Positions 8,434 to 17,174 are shown, numbered from the stretch's first letter. The stretch: DNA of 50,719 bases from Cyanobacteriota bacterium erpe_2018_sw_21hr_WHONDRS-SW48-000092_B_bin.40 (GCA_030917395.1 JAUPUU010000039.1:1-50719); one strand, 5' to 3'. The notes: generated from the letters alone by a model not told the origin. Numbers and translations: made by a program.

Positions 8434-9426
8434 GTGTCTAGAATTGTGCGCTTTCATCAAACCGGTGCTGCTGAAGTTCTACAGATCGAAACGGTGCCGG
8501 AGATAGAACCAGGAGAAGGCGAAGTGCGTCTGCGTGTTCATGCTCTTGGTCTTAATCGAGCAGAAGTCTTGCTGAGAGAAGGAAGGTATTTAGAAAAGCC
8601 AATTTTACCCTCGCGTATCGGTTATGAGGCTAGTGGCGTAATTGAGGCGATTGGCTCGCAGGTTGAAGGCTTTAGCATCGGCGATAAGGTTAGCACTGTG
8701 CCTTGCTTCTCACAGACTAAATATGGAGTTTACGGCGACTGGGCTCTGGTACCGGCTCGCGCCTTGGCTAAGTATCCTGATAATTTAAATGATATTGAGG
8801 CCGCTTCAATCTGGATGCAGTATTTGACAGCTTATGGTGCCTTGATTGAGTTGGGCTGCCTCACAAGCGAGCAAACAGTTTTGATTACAGCGGCTTCTAG
8901 CTCTGTTGGCTTCGCTGCTATTCAAATTGCCCGTCGTCAGGGCGCCAATGTCATTGCCACCACTCGTGGTGAAGCAAAGAAGCAGACCCTTCTAGATGCT
9001 GGTGCGCACCGCGTCATTGTCACAGATCAAGATGATCTTGTTAAAGAGGTAATGGCTGCTACTGCTGGCAAGGGAGCCAATCTGATTTTTGACGCTATAG
9101 CCGGGCCACTTTTGCTTAAGCTTGCTAAAGCAGCTGCATACGAGGCATCTATTTTTATATATGGTGCCTTGAGTTTGGAGACCACTGCATTTCCTTTGCA
9201 GCTGGCGCTGAAGAAGGGGCTTACAGTGCAAGGCTATACAATGTTTCAAGTGACCGACGATGCCGCACGATTTGCTCGGGGCAAAGAATATACCTATGCA
9301 GGCTTGAAAGACGGTTCATTGGTGCCCGTCATAGACAAGGTCTTCCCCTTCGAACAGATTGTGGAAGCGCACCGCTACATGGAGTCCAATGAGCAGAAAG
9401 GCAAGATCGTTGTGCAGGTTAGTTAG
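8434..9426 (+). CDS. Zinc-independent MDR oxidoreductase (quinone oxidoreductase-like)
   Basis: This 330-residue medium-chain dehydrogenase/reductase opens with the GroES-like fold (VRLRVHALGLNRAEVLLREGRY, then PSRIGYEASGVIEAIG). A Rossmann NAD(P)H-binding region follows (VLITAASSSVGFAAIQIARRQGANVIATTRGEAKK). The structural and catalytic zinc cysteine ligands of alcohol dehydrogenases are missing and NRAE/YEASG are present, which is typical of the QOR/zeta-crystallin branch. The likely reaction is NADPH-dependent reduction of a quinone or enone; the exact substrate cannot be read. A GTG start at 8434 follows AAGGAA by seven bases. The 3' end overlaps a possible small antisense ORF. Confidence 0.85.
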   Translation: MSRIVRFHQTGAAEVLQIETVPEIEPGEGEVRLRVHALGLNRAEVLLREGRYLEKPILPSRIGYEASGVIEAIGSQVEGFSIGDKVSTVPCFSQTKYGVYGDWALVPARALAKYPDNLNDIEAASIWMQYLTAYGALIELGCLTSEQTVLITAASSSVGFAAIQIARRQGANVIATTRGEAKKQTLLDAGAHRVIVTDQDDLVKEVMAATAGKGANLIFDAIAGPLLLKLAKAAAYEASIFIYGALSLETTAFPLQLALKKGLTVQGYTMFQVTDDAARFARGKEYTYAGLKDGSLVPVIDKVFPFEQIVEAHRYMESNEQKGKIVVQVS

Positions 9427-9532
9427 TTTCTGTTGGCCAGCGCTTTTCGAGCATGCCATCAATGATGCTGCCAATTTTGAAAGACATGACGTAGAAGACT
9501 GGAATTGAGAATATGCAGAGAATTTCTTCCAT
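9419..9532 (-). CDS. Possible 37-aa small membrane protein
   Basis: An ATG-initiated ORF encodes MEEILCIFSIPVFYVMSFKI followed by GSIIDGMLEKRWPTETN. It has one hydrophobic segment (residues ~4-24) and a charged C-terminus, a typical small membrane protein layout. A weak AGG lies about seven bases upstream of the start. It overlaps the end of the oxidoreductase gene by 8 bp in convergent orientation and otherwise occupies sequence with no other gene. The case rests only on composition and position, so it could be chance. Confidence 0.3.
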   Translation of the reverse strand: MEEILCIFSIPVFYVMSFKIGSIIDGMLEKRWPTETN

Positions 9533-9856
9533 AGCGACCTACTGGGGTGAGTGTGGAATCCTCTAATATGCTGAGCGCTGGAACGGAGGTTTGCATCGGC
9601 ATCTCAAATGCCTAACTGGCGGCTGTTAAGCCACGCCATTGCCCGTCTTAAGGTTTTCATTATATTTCGATAGTCGTATCTTAAGGGCGGCAGAGGGCAC
9701 TGTCAAATGTATTTTCTGTTATTTCTATCGGAGAATACGAAGGTGATTTCTTGCAGCGCAAGCGGCGCTTGCTAGATAGCGAACCAATTGCACTACTTGG
9801 CGCGACAATTGAAGTTGCTAAAAGAAGCTGCCAACAGAGGCTGCTAACAGAAGCTT
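9533..9856. other. Intergenic region, no convincing gene
   Basis: This ~320-bp gap lies between the oxidoreductase and the fad gene. It contains a separated inverted repeat around CTTAAG (9647-9652 and 9680-9685) and, near its right end, a 13-bp tandem duplication (GCTGCCAACAGAG at 9827-9839, GCTGCTAACAGAA at 9840-9852). A plus-strand TTG ORF starting at 9751 runs antisense into the fad gene and has no homology I recognise. I see no RNA gene. Confidence 0.5.
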
Positions 9857-9857
9857 C
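9818..9857 (-). terminator. Weak candidate terminator after the fad gene
   Basis: Read on the minus strand just after the fad stop codon, GAAGCT (9852-9857) can pair with AGCTTC (9824-9829), followed by a short T-run. The stem is only six pairs with a long loop that includes the 13-bp duplication, so this is a weak call. Confidence 0.3.
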
Positions 9858-11992
9858 TAATTGGCGCCCGACGAATAGAAACGTCTGCCACTCTCGCTCA
9901 TTGACGTCAACAGGCTCGATATCTGTCTTTTGGGCTCGCAGGTGGTATAGGTTTTGTTCAGTTCTTCGATTAGCTGGGGAATACCAAAGCTGTCGGCGTA
10001 GCGCAGCACACCGCCGCGGAAGGGTGGGAAGCCTGAACCAATTACCAGAGCCAAATCTAATTCTCTAGGCTTGCGCACAACCTTTTCTTCAAGGCAGCGA
10101 GCGGCTTCGTCGACAATGACGAAGATTAGACGATGTTGAATTTCGGCTATCTGCTCGGGTGTGGCTTTCTCCGTGCTGACAGTCATGTTGGTGATGCTAG
10201 CGAAGTCTGGGTTGATTTCCAGTTTGCGCCCTGAGGCGTCCCAGTGATAGCAGCCAGCACCAGAAATCTTGCCTTTTAGGCCAGCTGCGGCTGTAGTTTT
10301 CATGGCAATAGGCGGGGTGAACCTTTCGCCGAAGGCGGCATGCAATTTGTTGGCCACCGAGAAGCATAAGGATAGGCCAAGCTCATCTACCAAGGTAAAT
10401 GGCCCCATTGGTAGACCAAACTGAACGGCTGCATCTTCTATCCAGTTAAATGGATAGCCTTCGTCAAGCATCCGCGATGCTTCCATAAGGTGGGTTGTGA
10501 GCAGGCGGTTGACTAAGAATCCTACGGAGTCTTTGACGCCGATTGGCACTTTGCCGAGTTTAGTCACTAGTCCAAGGGCGAGGCTATTGGTTTTAGCATT
10601 GGTGCTGGGGTGGCTGATCACTTCAACTAGAGGCATTTTGTCGACGGGATAGAAGAAATGCAAACCGACAAAGCGTTCTGGTTTGCTCATCTCTTGGCCG
10701 AGTTCGATAAGCTCTAGAGCCGAGGTATTGGTTATTAAAACGCAATCGTCGGCCACATGTTTTTCAACTTCAGCTAAGAGCTTTTGCTTGAGCTTGCTGT
10801 CTTCAGGTACGGCTTCAACTACCATCTCGCAATCACTCAAAACAGAGAGCTGCTCGGAAAAAGTAATTTTGCCCCGCTCTGAGGTTCCACCGGCGAGTGT
10901 TGAAGCATGAGCTTCTTCGTGGGCTGCATCGAAATCAGCCATCTCTTTTGCTCGTTCTTCTGAACTAGTTTTGACGCGCACATTTATGCCGTGGACGGCA
11001 GCAAGTTTAGCGATGTCCAAACCCATGATGCCACTGCCAATGACACCAAGCGTTTTTATTGGTTTGGCGCCAGATTTTTCAGCTGTTCTTGCCGCTGATC
11101 GTGCGGTGAAATCTTGAGAAAAGAATAGTTGAATCAGATTGCTTGATGTTTTATCACTAGCTAGATCGGCGAATGATTTTGCTTCTAATGCCAAACCCTC
11201 TTCTAGAGTCGCTGTAGTTGATAGTTGTACCGCTTCAATTGCTTTGAGTGGAGCTGGATAATTGCCTTTGAGGCGAATTTTGATTGAACGCTCCATGGTG
11301 GCAAAAAGTTTTTTGAGCTTTTCTGGGCTCTCTTCTTCTTTCGCGGGCCGAGGTTCTGCTGTGCCCTCCAGTATGGCAAGGGCTAACTCTTCAGCTGCTT
11401 TGTACAGCTCGCTGTAAGGCACTACTTGATCGACAATTCCTAACTCTAGAGCTTTTGTGGCTGAGACGATTTCAGAAGTAAGAATATATTCTAGAGCGAG
11501 CCTGACTGGTATCAAACGAGGTAGTCGTTGTGTGCCACCAAGCCCGGGTATCAAACCAAGCCGTACTTCAGGTAAGCCAAAAATGCTTAAATCTGAATCG
11601 GAAGAGATGCGGAAGTTGGCGCAAAGTGCTACTTCTAGGCCGCCGCCAAGACATGCCCCATGGATTGCTGCAACAGTTGGCTTGCCGAGATTTTCTAGTT
11701 GATTGAAGACGGCCTGACCCTCTTGTGAGAGTTTGTGCGCTTGCTCTTGCGAGTCGAAGCTCATGATTTCGTGCAGGTCTGCGCCTGAAACGAAAGTGTC
11801 TGGCTTACTTGAAGCAATGATCAAAGCTTTGATTTTTTTGTCAGCTTTTATTTGTGGAATTAGCTCTGTCAGTTCGAGTAAAACATCGTGGCCCAAGACA
11901 TTTACTTTGCCAGCGCAGTTAAACCAGAGTATGGCCACGCCTGAATGTAGCGTTTCTAGCTTTATATCTCGTTGATGCTTCAGGGTTTCCAT
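9857..11992 (-). CDS. Enoyl-CoA hydratase / 3-hydroxyacyl-CoA dehydrogenase (FadB/FadJ type)
   Basis: This 711-residue bifunctional beta-oxidation enzyme is normal in length for the family. Residues ~1-190 are the crotonase domain: SGADLHEI, the oxyanion-hole segment GACLGGGLEVALCANFRI, and the catalytic Glu region FGLPEVRLGLIPGLGGTQRL. Residues ~310-490 are the NAD-binding domain (LGVIGSGIMGLDIAKLAA) with the dehydrogenase signature VGLHFFYPVDKMPLVEVI. The C-terminal 3HCDH domains follow (GVKDSVGFLVNRLL; GSGFPPFRGGVLRYAD). It hydrates enoyl-CoA and oxidises the 3-hydroxyacyl-CoA in the cytoplasm. No thiolase (fadA) or acyl-CoA dehydrogenase is adjacent. The ATG follows AAAGGAAC by about ten bases. 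It lies 27 bp downstream of the S1-like gene and is probably in its operon. Confidence 0.9.
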   Translation of the reverse strand: METLKHQRDIKLETLHSGVAILWFNCAGKVNVLGHDVLLELTELIPQIKADKKIKALIIASSKPDTFVSGADLHEIMSFDSQEQAHKLSQEGQAVFNQLENLGKPTVAAIHGACLGGGLEVALCANFRISSDSDLSIFGLPEVRLGLIPGLGGTQRLPRLIPVRLALEYILTSEIVSATKALELGIVDQVVPYSELYKAAEELALAILEGTAEPRPAKEEESPEKLKKLFATMERSIKIRLKGNYPAPLKAIEAVQLSTTATLEEGLALEAKSFADLASDKTSSNLIQLFFSQDFTARSAARTAEKSGAKPIKTLGVIGSGIMGLDIAKLAAVHGINVRVKTSSEERAKEMADFDAAHEEAHASTLAGGTSERGKITFSEQLSVLSDCEMVVEAVPEDSKLKQKLLAEVEKHVADDCVLITNTSALELIELGQEMSKPERFVGLHFFYPVDKMPLVEVISHPSTNAKTNSLALGLVTKLGKVPIGVKDSVGFLVNRLLTTHLMEASRMLDEGYPFNWIEDAAVQFGLPMGPFTLVDELGLSLCFSVANKLHAAFGERFTPPIAMKTTAAAGLKGKISGAGCYHWDASGRKLEINPDFASITNMTVSTEKATPEQIAEIQHRLIFVIVDEAARCLEEKVVRKPRELDLALVIGSGFPPFRGGVLRYADSFGIPQLIEELNKTYTTCEPKRQISSLLTSMSESGRRFYSSGAN

Positions 11993-12019
11993 TGAGTTAC
12001 TTGTTCCTTTAGGTCTTTT

Positions 12020-13045
12020 TCAGGCTTTCGTGCCATGAAGTTTGTAGCCGAAAGTCATTGCCTCTGAAAGCAAATGTTCCGGCAGTATGTGCGCTTCAAT
12101 CGAACCCTTCTCACTCTTTCTAATTTCTGAGAGCAGCGATTCGGCGCTTTCTACATATTCTTGTGCAGCAATCTTGTAGCCACCAAAAGGTTGCCCTTTG
12201 TTGATGAATACTAAGATATCGGGGCTACTATCTTCACTGTAAGTCAAGCAACCAGTTTCACCGGTGAGAGCAATTGACACCAGTGTTGTGTCCAAATAGT
12301 CAAGCATGGCTTTCGAGTCATCTTTAGCTAAAGGGCAACCAAGAAATAGTGCAGACATGGCGAGAACTACGTCTGCAGGCAATTCGTAGACTTGTAGAAA
12401 TGTGTCGACGCCAGCGATATCACCTTTAATCAAGTTGATAGCTTTTTCTACGGCAAAGGTTTCTTGAGCATCTTTGCGGCCATAAATGGCTCCAGCCACT
12501 CTTCCTTCGTAAAGTAACATAGCCGAACGTGATTTTTGCTCTTCTGAACGGGCTTTGACGCAGCCAGTGAAATTGGCCAGTTCCAGTTCAGAAAGTAGCT
12601 TTGATGAGTCAGCAGTGGAGCAATTCAACTCAAGATAGAGTTTGCCAGATACGGCCGGCATAATTAAGTCGATGGCTCGACGCAGCCGCTGGCTGCTCGG
12701 ATAGGAATCAACCCAAATGGCAAAGGCATTATCTTGATCAGAGTCTGTACTTAGCTGAATTCGCTCGGTCGTGCCAAGCATAAAGGCGAAGGTCATCAGC
12801 GCTCGGTTGTTATGCATGCAAACAAAAGTTGCTGGCACCGTTTGGCCGATTTTAAGTGGCTCTGTACTTGGTAGAAATGCCTTGAGGACATGATGGTTTT
12901 CTACGTCGTTTTCAGCCGGGTCTGCCAATGGGGGCAGGCCTGAACCGATTACAACGGCGTTGTATCCGCCTGGTTCGGCGCTTTCTATTTTGCACATTAC
13001 GCTCTGGCCGGGGCGATAGGTGCTCGAGCTGTCAATATCTGTCAT
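12020..13045 (-). CDS. Unknown protein with S1-like N-terminal domain
   Basis: In this 341-residue protein, residues ~10-90 read like an S1/OB fold (YRPGQSVMCKIESAEPGGYNAVV, then HHVLKAFLPSTEPLKIGQTVPATFV), which may bind nucleic acid. The middle section (TGCVKARSEEQKSRSAMLLYEGRVAGAIYGRKD) resembles DUF4388/PatA-type sensory domains that ask whether a product is 'visible' in a regulator; this is a weak resemblance. The C-terminal ~120 residues are unrecognised. There is no signal peptide or membrane segment. It lies 27 bp upstream of the fad gene, suggesting co-transcription. The ATG has no strong ribosome binding site. Confidence 0.65.
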   Translation of the reverse strand: MTDIDSSSTYRPGQSVMCKIESAEPGGYNAVVIGSGLPPLADPAENDVENHHVLKAFLPSTEPLKIGQTVPATFVCMHNNRALMTFAFMLGTTERIQLSTDSDQDNAFAIWVDSYPSSQRLRRAIDLIMPAVSGKLYLELNCSTADSSKLLSELELANFTGCVKARSEEQKSRSAMLLYEGRVAGAIYGRKDAQETFAVEKAINLIKGDIAGVDTFLQVYELPADVVLAMSALFLGCPLAKDDSKAMLDYLDTTLVSIALTGETGCLTYSEDSSPDILVFINKGQPFGGYKIAAQEYVESAESLLSEIRKSEKGSIEAHILPEHLLSEAMTFGYKLHGTKA

Positions 13046-13128
13046 AGCATGCCATAGCGCTTGTACCTTCGATTAACTCTCAGAGGGAAGGAATAACTTC
13101 TAACAGAAATGTAGTTTATCATTACCAA

Positions 13129-13878
13129 ATGAACACGGTTCGCGGTGCCTCGTTAATCTCAATAATCGGTTGTCTATCTGTTTGTGTCTGTACAAGCTTG
13201 TTGTTGACATGCTGTACTGGCCCACAGACTCAGCATTTAGGCCGGGTAGAACCGCAGTCTGGAGCATTGTCTTTGTCTCCTGCTAAGCCTGATATGGGGC
13301 AGAGCCAGCAGAATGCCCTTCAACCTGGAACCATTGCTTCGGGCGATAGTAGCGCTAACAATGCTGACCGAGTCACTATTGAAGATGTTGCGGCTATTGC
13401 CAAGAAGGTCGATTCTGGCTTTGAAGATGGCTGGATAGCTGGGCGTGAGGCACGGGTCTTTAAATCTCCTTATCGCACCCTTAGTGCTCAAGATAAGGCC
13501 CAATTCGCATTGGCTTATCATGATTTTCTAGAGCCATTCCATCAAGATCTCGGTAATAACTTGGCTACTTATGTGCCCTACAAAACCAGGGCAGCTTTCG
13601 CCCGCAAATACTGGCTTGCTTCTAGTTCTGGCGAGAAATTCAAGAACGAGAAAGAAAAGTATCAAATCGCCTGGATGCACGAGTCATTGCTCGATGGTAG
13701 TGAACTTTGGTGGCGTGCTGCAGAGAAGCGCTTTGGTAACAAGATTGACTCAGTTTTAGCGCTAGTGCACGATACTGAGCAGAACATGGTCTCGAAATAT
13801 ATGGAAGATGAAAAGACAGAAGGAACTTTTTCTAGCCAGATGTCAGATAAGTCAGTCAAGTCTGAGAGTGTTAACTGA
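13129..13878 (+). CDS. Putative lipoprotein or exported protein of unknown function
   Basis: This 249-residue protein has an N-terminal hydrophobic signal (LISIIGCLSVCVCTSLLLTCC). LLTC could be an atypical lipobox with Thr at -1, so lipidation is uncertain. A Gln/Ser-rich linker follows to about residue 85, then a mostly helical domain (FEDGWIAGREARVFKSPYRTLSAQDKAQFALAYHDFLEPF; YWLASSSGEKFKNEKEKYQIAWMHESLLDGSELWWRAAEKRFG). I do not recognise the domain. Its TGA overlaps the ATG of the degenerate GGDEF gene (TGATG), so the two are translationally coupled. It may be the outer-compartment partner of that protein. Confidence 0.7.
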   Translation: MNTVRGASLISIIGCLSVCVCTSLLLTCCTGPQTQHLGRVEPQSGALSLSPAKPDMGQSQQNALQPGTIASGDSSANNADRVTIEDVAAIAKKVDSGFEDGWIAGREARVFKSPYRTLSAQDKAQFALAYHDFLEPFHQDLGNNLATYVPYKTRAAFARKYWLASSSGEKFKNEKEKYQIAWMHESLLDGSELWWRAAEKRFGNKIDSVLALVHDTEQNMVSKYMEDEKTEGTFSSQMSDKSVKSESVN

Positions 13879-14579
13879 TGTCTGACAAGCGCAAGAGGCT
13901 GACTGAAAGAGAAGAGCAGGAACTGCTGTTCCAGAAGCGCTTAGCTGAACTAAGGGCGCGCAACAATCAATTTCCCTGGAATATGAAGGAACAACCTGAC
14001 TTCGAAATTCCTGCTGAACAGTCAAAGCTATTTGCCGATAGGTATATTGAAGATCCTTCTCTATCCGATGAAGAGGTTGAGCGCAGGGCTCTGCTCGATC
14101 TTAATTCCTTCAATTTTTGGTCATTCTACAAGCGTTTAAATTACGAAGTACGAAGAGCTAGCCGCTATAAACGGCCACTTTCATTACTCTTTGTCACCAT
14201 CGATAAGCTGGCGAATGTAGTTGAAAATTTTGGTCTACAGGGCGAAAATGCAGTAATACTTGGTACCGGGCGCGGCCTTCTTGGTAGCGTCCGAGATGTT
14301 GATATTGCCGGCCGCTGTCGCGATGATTGTTTTGGCGTGATACTGCCTGAGACACCAAGGGGCGGAGCCGAGATTGCCGCTGAGCGAATTCGAACTCGCC
14401 TGGAAAATCTCACAGTCGACTACAAGGCCAGTCAAATTTTACTTACGGTCACTGTGGGTGGTGCCAGCCTAGATGAGGGCATCGATAAGCCAGATCAACT
14501 GATTGCTCTGACTGTAGAAGCTCTTCAGCTAGGGATTCGCTCTGGTGGCAATACCGTCAATTTCCCTGTTGACGAATAG
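13878..14579 (+). CDS. Degenerate GGDEF-domain protein with intact I-site
   Basis: This 233-residue protein has residues ~1-65 charged and helical, and residues ~75-228 a GGDEF fold (YEVRRASRYKRPLSLLFVTIDKLANVVENFG; VRDVDIAGRCRDDCFGVILPETP; AAERIRTRLENLTV; LTVTVGGASLDEG). The active-site signature expected as [GS]G[DE]EF is RDDCF at 148-152, so cyclase activity is unlikely. The inhibitory-site motif RxxD is present as RDVD at 139-142, exactly five residues before the signature as in active diguanylate cyclases. From family knowledge, such proteins act as c-di-GMP receptors. There is no membrane segment, so it is cytoplasmic. It is coupled to the preceding exported-protein gene. Confidence 0.85.
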   Translation: MSDKRKRLTEREEQELLFQKRLAELRARNNQFPWNMKEQPDFEIPAEQSKLFADRYIEDPSLSDEEVERRALLDLNSFNFWSFYKRLNYEVRRASRYKRPLSLLFVTIDKLANVVENFGLQGENAVILGTGRGLLGSVRDVDIAGRCRDDCFGVILPETPRGGAEIAAERIRTRLENLTVDYKASQILLTVTVGGASLDEGIDKPDQLIALTVEALQLGIRSGGNTVNFPVDE

Positions 14580-14693
14580 GCTTGTTTAAGGCTAACCAAG
14601 ACAGTCTGAGCTATATCGGTTACATTTATTCGCCTATAACCTCCTTAAACTGGGTAAAACACCTATAACAGTATTGGAACGTTTAGCTTTGTA

Positions 14694-17174
14694 GTGGAAA
14701 TCCACCAAATGGAATCAACCGACTCCCATGACGCTCAAGTCCAGGTTCCCAACCAGCTTCCTCAAGCTGGTTCCGCGGTGCCTGCTAATGCCTCTCCGGC
14801 TCACGCCTCTCCTGCTCATGCTTCTCCTGGGCAAGCTTCTCCTGGGCAAGCAATCGAAGGCAGTGTTCCTGCACCCGCACCCTCACCTGCGCCTGCTTCA
14901 GCTGGTATTGCCAAGCCCGGTGTCTTCGCACCAGGAACTATTGTGGGCGCGAGCTACGAAGTGATTGAGCTGCTTGGTCGCGGCGCCATGGGCATGGTTT
15001 ACAGGGTTAAACATGTTACGTTACCGGCCGAATATGCGCTAAAGATTCTTACTGACGATAAACAAGATGACGTCTCGGTTATTCGCTTTCAAAATGAGGC
15101 GCAAGCTATTGCCAAGCTGAACCATCCCAATATCGTGGCTATCTACAATTTCGGCTTGCACGAAGGTTCACTGCCGTTTTATGTCATGGACTTGCTAGCG
15201 GGGGAAGACCTGCTCGATAAGATTGCATATTCTGGGCCGATGGCGCCCGACATGGCCTTGCCATTGTTCATTGAGGCCTGTGCCGGCTTAAGCTTTGCCC
15301 ACCGCAAAGGCATTCTTCATCGCGATGTTAAGCCTGCCAATCTATTGATTCTTGATCGGCCTGATGTGCACGGTGCCAGTGTTAAGGTTGTCGACTTTGG
15401 CATAGTCAAGTTTGCCGAAGAACTTAAGCCCGATTCACAGAAGCTCACGGCTATGGGAATTGTCTGTGGTAGCCCTAGTTATATGAGCCCCGAGCAAGCC
15501 ATGGGGCAAAAGGTTGATCCTCGTTCTGATATCTATTCCTTAGGCTGCAGCCTGTTCGAGACCCTCACTGGTAAGGTTCCTTTTCGGGGGCGAAGTGCTT
15601 CTGACACGATGATGATGCATGTCAGCGCTCCGTCACCATCTCTGGCGAGCAAGAACCCAGAAGCTAAGTTTTCTGATGATTTAGAAATTCTTGTGGCGAG
15701 AATGATGGCGAAAGAGCGAATGTATCGCTATCAGACAATGGACGCAGTTGCTCAAGACCTGAAGAATCTTCTTGAAGGAAAGCCTTTAGCAAGCACACCT
15801 TTTGTTCAGTCTAACTTTGGGGTGACTCAAGGCAAGGCTGAAGGAGCCTTTGAGTCGAGCCAGGCTCAAGGAAACCATACTCAAGGAAATCTTGGCAGAG
15901 TTCCTGCTAAGCCGACTGCTCGTCAAGACGAGCCTTTGTTTGATGGGCGTTTTACCGGTGATGACGGACGCTTTACTGGTGAGCAAGATGCCTCTGGCGA
16001 GTATGAGAGCGAAGAGTCTGACGAAGAGCTAGATGAAGACGAGGTAGCCTCTCCTCGGGCAGGTCTTGTAAAAATGGCAGTCGTTTCGATGCTGCTCATT
16101 GCCGTTGTTGGTGCTGTATCTTATTTTGCATATAACACGCTGCTGCCAGGTGTCACGAGTGCTTCTAAGGAAGCTTCTAGCGCCGTCAAGGTCAACATAG
16201 ATATGAATTATCTAGCGCCGGTGATGAACAATATTGGGGCCACAGAGCCGGATCCTAAGGCCGCTTCTATAAAATTGACGGATTCTAAGTATTTCTCGAA
16301 GAGGATCAGTGTTGATGGTCAGAAGTTTATTCAGTTTGATTTCCCTGCAAAATCTGGAGAGAGGCCTTTGGCCTGGATTGGCACTTCAATGGCGAATCGG
16401 AATGCCGCTGTGGGTATTTTGCGCATCCCATTTAGTGGGCGGATCTGTTTGGTTCCGACGCCAGATACCCTCTTAAAACCAGAGTTCTTCGCTAAATTTA
16501 GGCAAGGTGATATAGCTGAAGTAATCATAAATAATAGTTACTCTAGTGACCAAATTGTATGTGCGTCGGCAAAAATACCAGGTCTTAACGGCTTTAGTAT
16601 TATGAACGCATCAATGTTATCAGCGAAAGTAATACCTGCTCTCAATAGCATTACGGGATTAACCGATCTCACTTTGCAAAGATCTCGCTTCAGTGCCAGT
16701 GAACTCGCTAAGCTGAACTGCTGGTTGAATCTCAAAAAGTTAGCTCTCAACAAAAGCCAGCACATTACTTCTGCTTTGAAGCATTTGAGCGGATCAAGAA
16801 ACCTAGAAGTTCTTGATCTCACAGATTGTGGCATCGGTCCACAAGACTATCGATTGATTTCAAATCTGCCCAATCTTTATTCATTAAGGCTAGACCAAAA
16901 TCAGCTTACCAATGCTGATTTGCGAAGTTTGTCGAAACTTCCTAGGCTTGCTGAATTGTCTTTAGTTGATGCTCAGATCAAAGACTATATCAACGCCAAG
17001 GATCTTCAGCAATTTCCTGCTTTAAGAGTTCTGTATGTTGAAAGTGGCCGCTTCAAGAAAGAAGATCTCACCCGTATTTATGAGCGGTGTCCTAATCTGA
17101 GAGTGCATTTCTATGCTCCGGCGAACACTGATTCTTCCCAAGAAATGATTTTCGAAACACCGGCCAGTTTCTAG
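14694..17174 (+). CDS. Membrane Ser/Thr protein kinase with extracytoplasmic leucine-rich repeats
   Basis: In this 826-residue protein, residues ~25-80 are an Ala/Pro linker with ASPAH/ASPGQ repeats. Residues ~88-360 are a Hanks kinase with intact motifs: GRGAMGMVY loop, Lys in YALKIL, HRDVKPAN (His209), VVDFG, and SPSYMSPEQ. After an acidic stretch (YESEESDEELDEDEV) there is one membrane helix (~460-482). Residues ~640-800 contain leucine-rich repeats (LTDLTLQRSRFSASEL, LEVLDLTDCGIGPQDY, LYSLRLDQNQLTNADL, LAELSLVDAQI). The kinase therefore faces the cytoplasm and the LRR the outside, which fits ligand sensing. The GTG at 14694 has little ribosome-binding support; the in-frame ATG at 14709 is an equal choice. 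No cognate phosphatase is visible. Confidence 0.92.
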   Translation: MEIHQMESTDSHDAQVQVPNQLPQAGSAVPANASPAHASPAHASPGQASPGQAIEGSVPAPAPSPAPASAGIAKPGVFAPGTIVGASYEVIELLGRGAMGMVYRVKHVTLPAEYALKILTDDKQDDVSVIRFQNEAQAIAKLNHPNIVAIYNFGLHEGSLPFYVMDLLAGEDLLDKIAYSGPMAPDMALPLFIEACAGLSFAHRKGILHRDVKPANLLILDRPDVHGASVKVVDFGIVKFAEELKPDSQKLTAMGIVCGSPSYMSPEQAMGQKVDPRSDIYSLGCSLFETLTGKVPFRGRSASDTMMMHVSAPSPSLASKNPEAKFSDDLEILVARMMAKERMYRYQTMDAVAQDLKNLLEGKPLASTPFVQSNFGVTQGKAEGAFESSQAQGNHTQGNLGRVPAKPTARQDEPLFDGRFTGDDGRFTGEQDASGEYESEESDEELDEDEVASPRAGLVKMAVVSMLLIAVVGAVSYFAYNTLLPGVTSASKEASSAVKVNIDMNYLAPVMNNIGATEPDPKAASIKLTDSKYFSKRISVDGQKFIQFDFPAKSGERPLAWIGTSMANRNAAVGILRIPFSGRICLVPTPDTLLKPEFFAKFRQGDIAEVIINNSYSSDQIVCASAKIPGLNGFSIMNASMLSAKVIPALNSITGLTDLTLQRSRFSASELAKLNCWLNLKKLALNKSQHITSALKHLSGSRNLEVLDLTDCGIGPQDYRLISNLPNLYSLRLDQNQLTNADLRSLSKLPRLAELSLVDAQIKDYINAKDLQQFPALRVLYVESGRFKKEDLTRIYERCPNLRVHFYAPANTDSSQEMIFETPASF
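14787..14852 (+). repeat. 15-bp in-frame repeats coding ASPAH/ASPGQ
   Basis: About four copies of a 15-bp unit (GCCTCTCCGGCTCAC and variants) encode two ASPAH and two ASPGQ pentapeptides in the linker before the kinase domain. Confidence 0.7.

Noticed and set aside
9751-10068. 105-codon plus-strand ORF with a TTG start
   Set aside because: Two thirds of it is antisense to the well-supported fad gene and its product has no recognisable features.
14157-14170. GCTAGCCGCTATAA, matching 14 bases of the array promoter
   Set aside because: It lies inside the GGDEF coding sequence (ASRYK) without the TATAAT box or flanking conservation, so it is a chance match.
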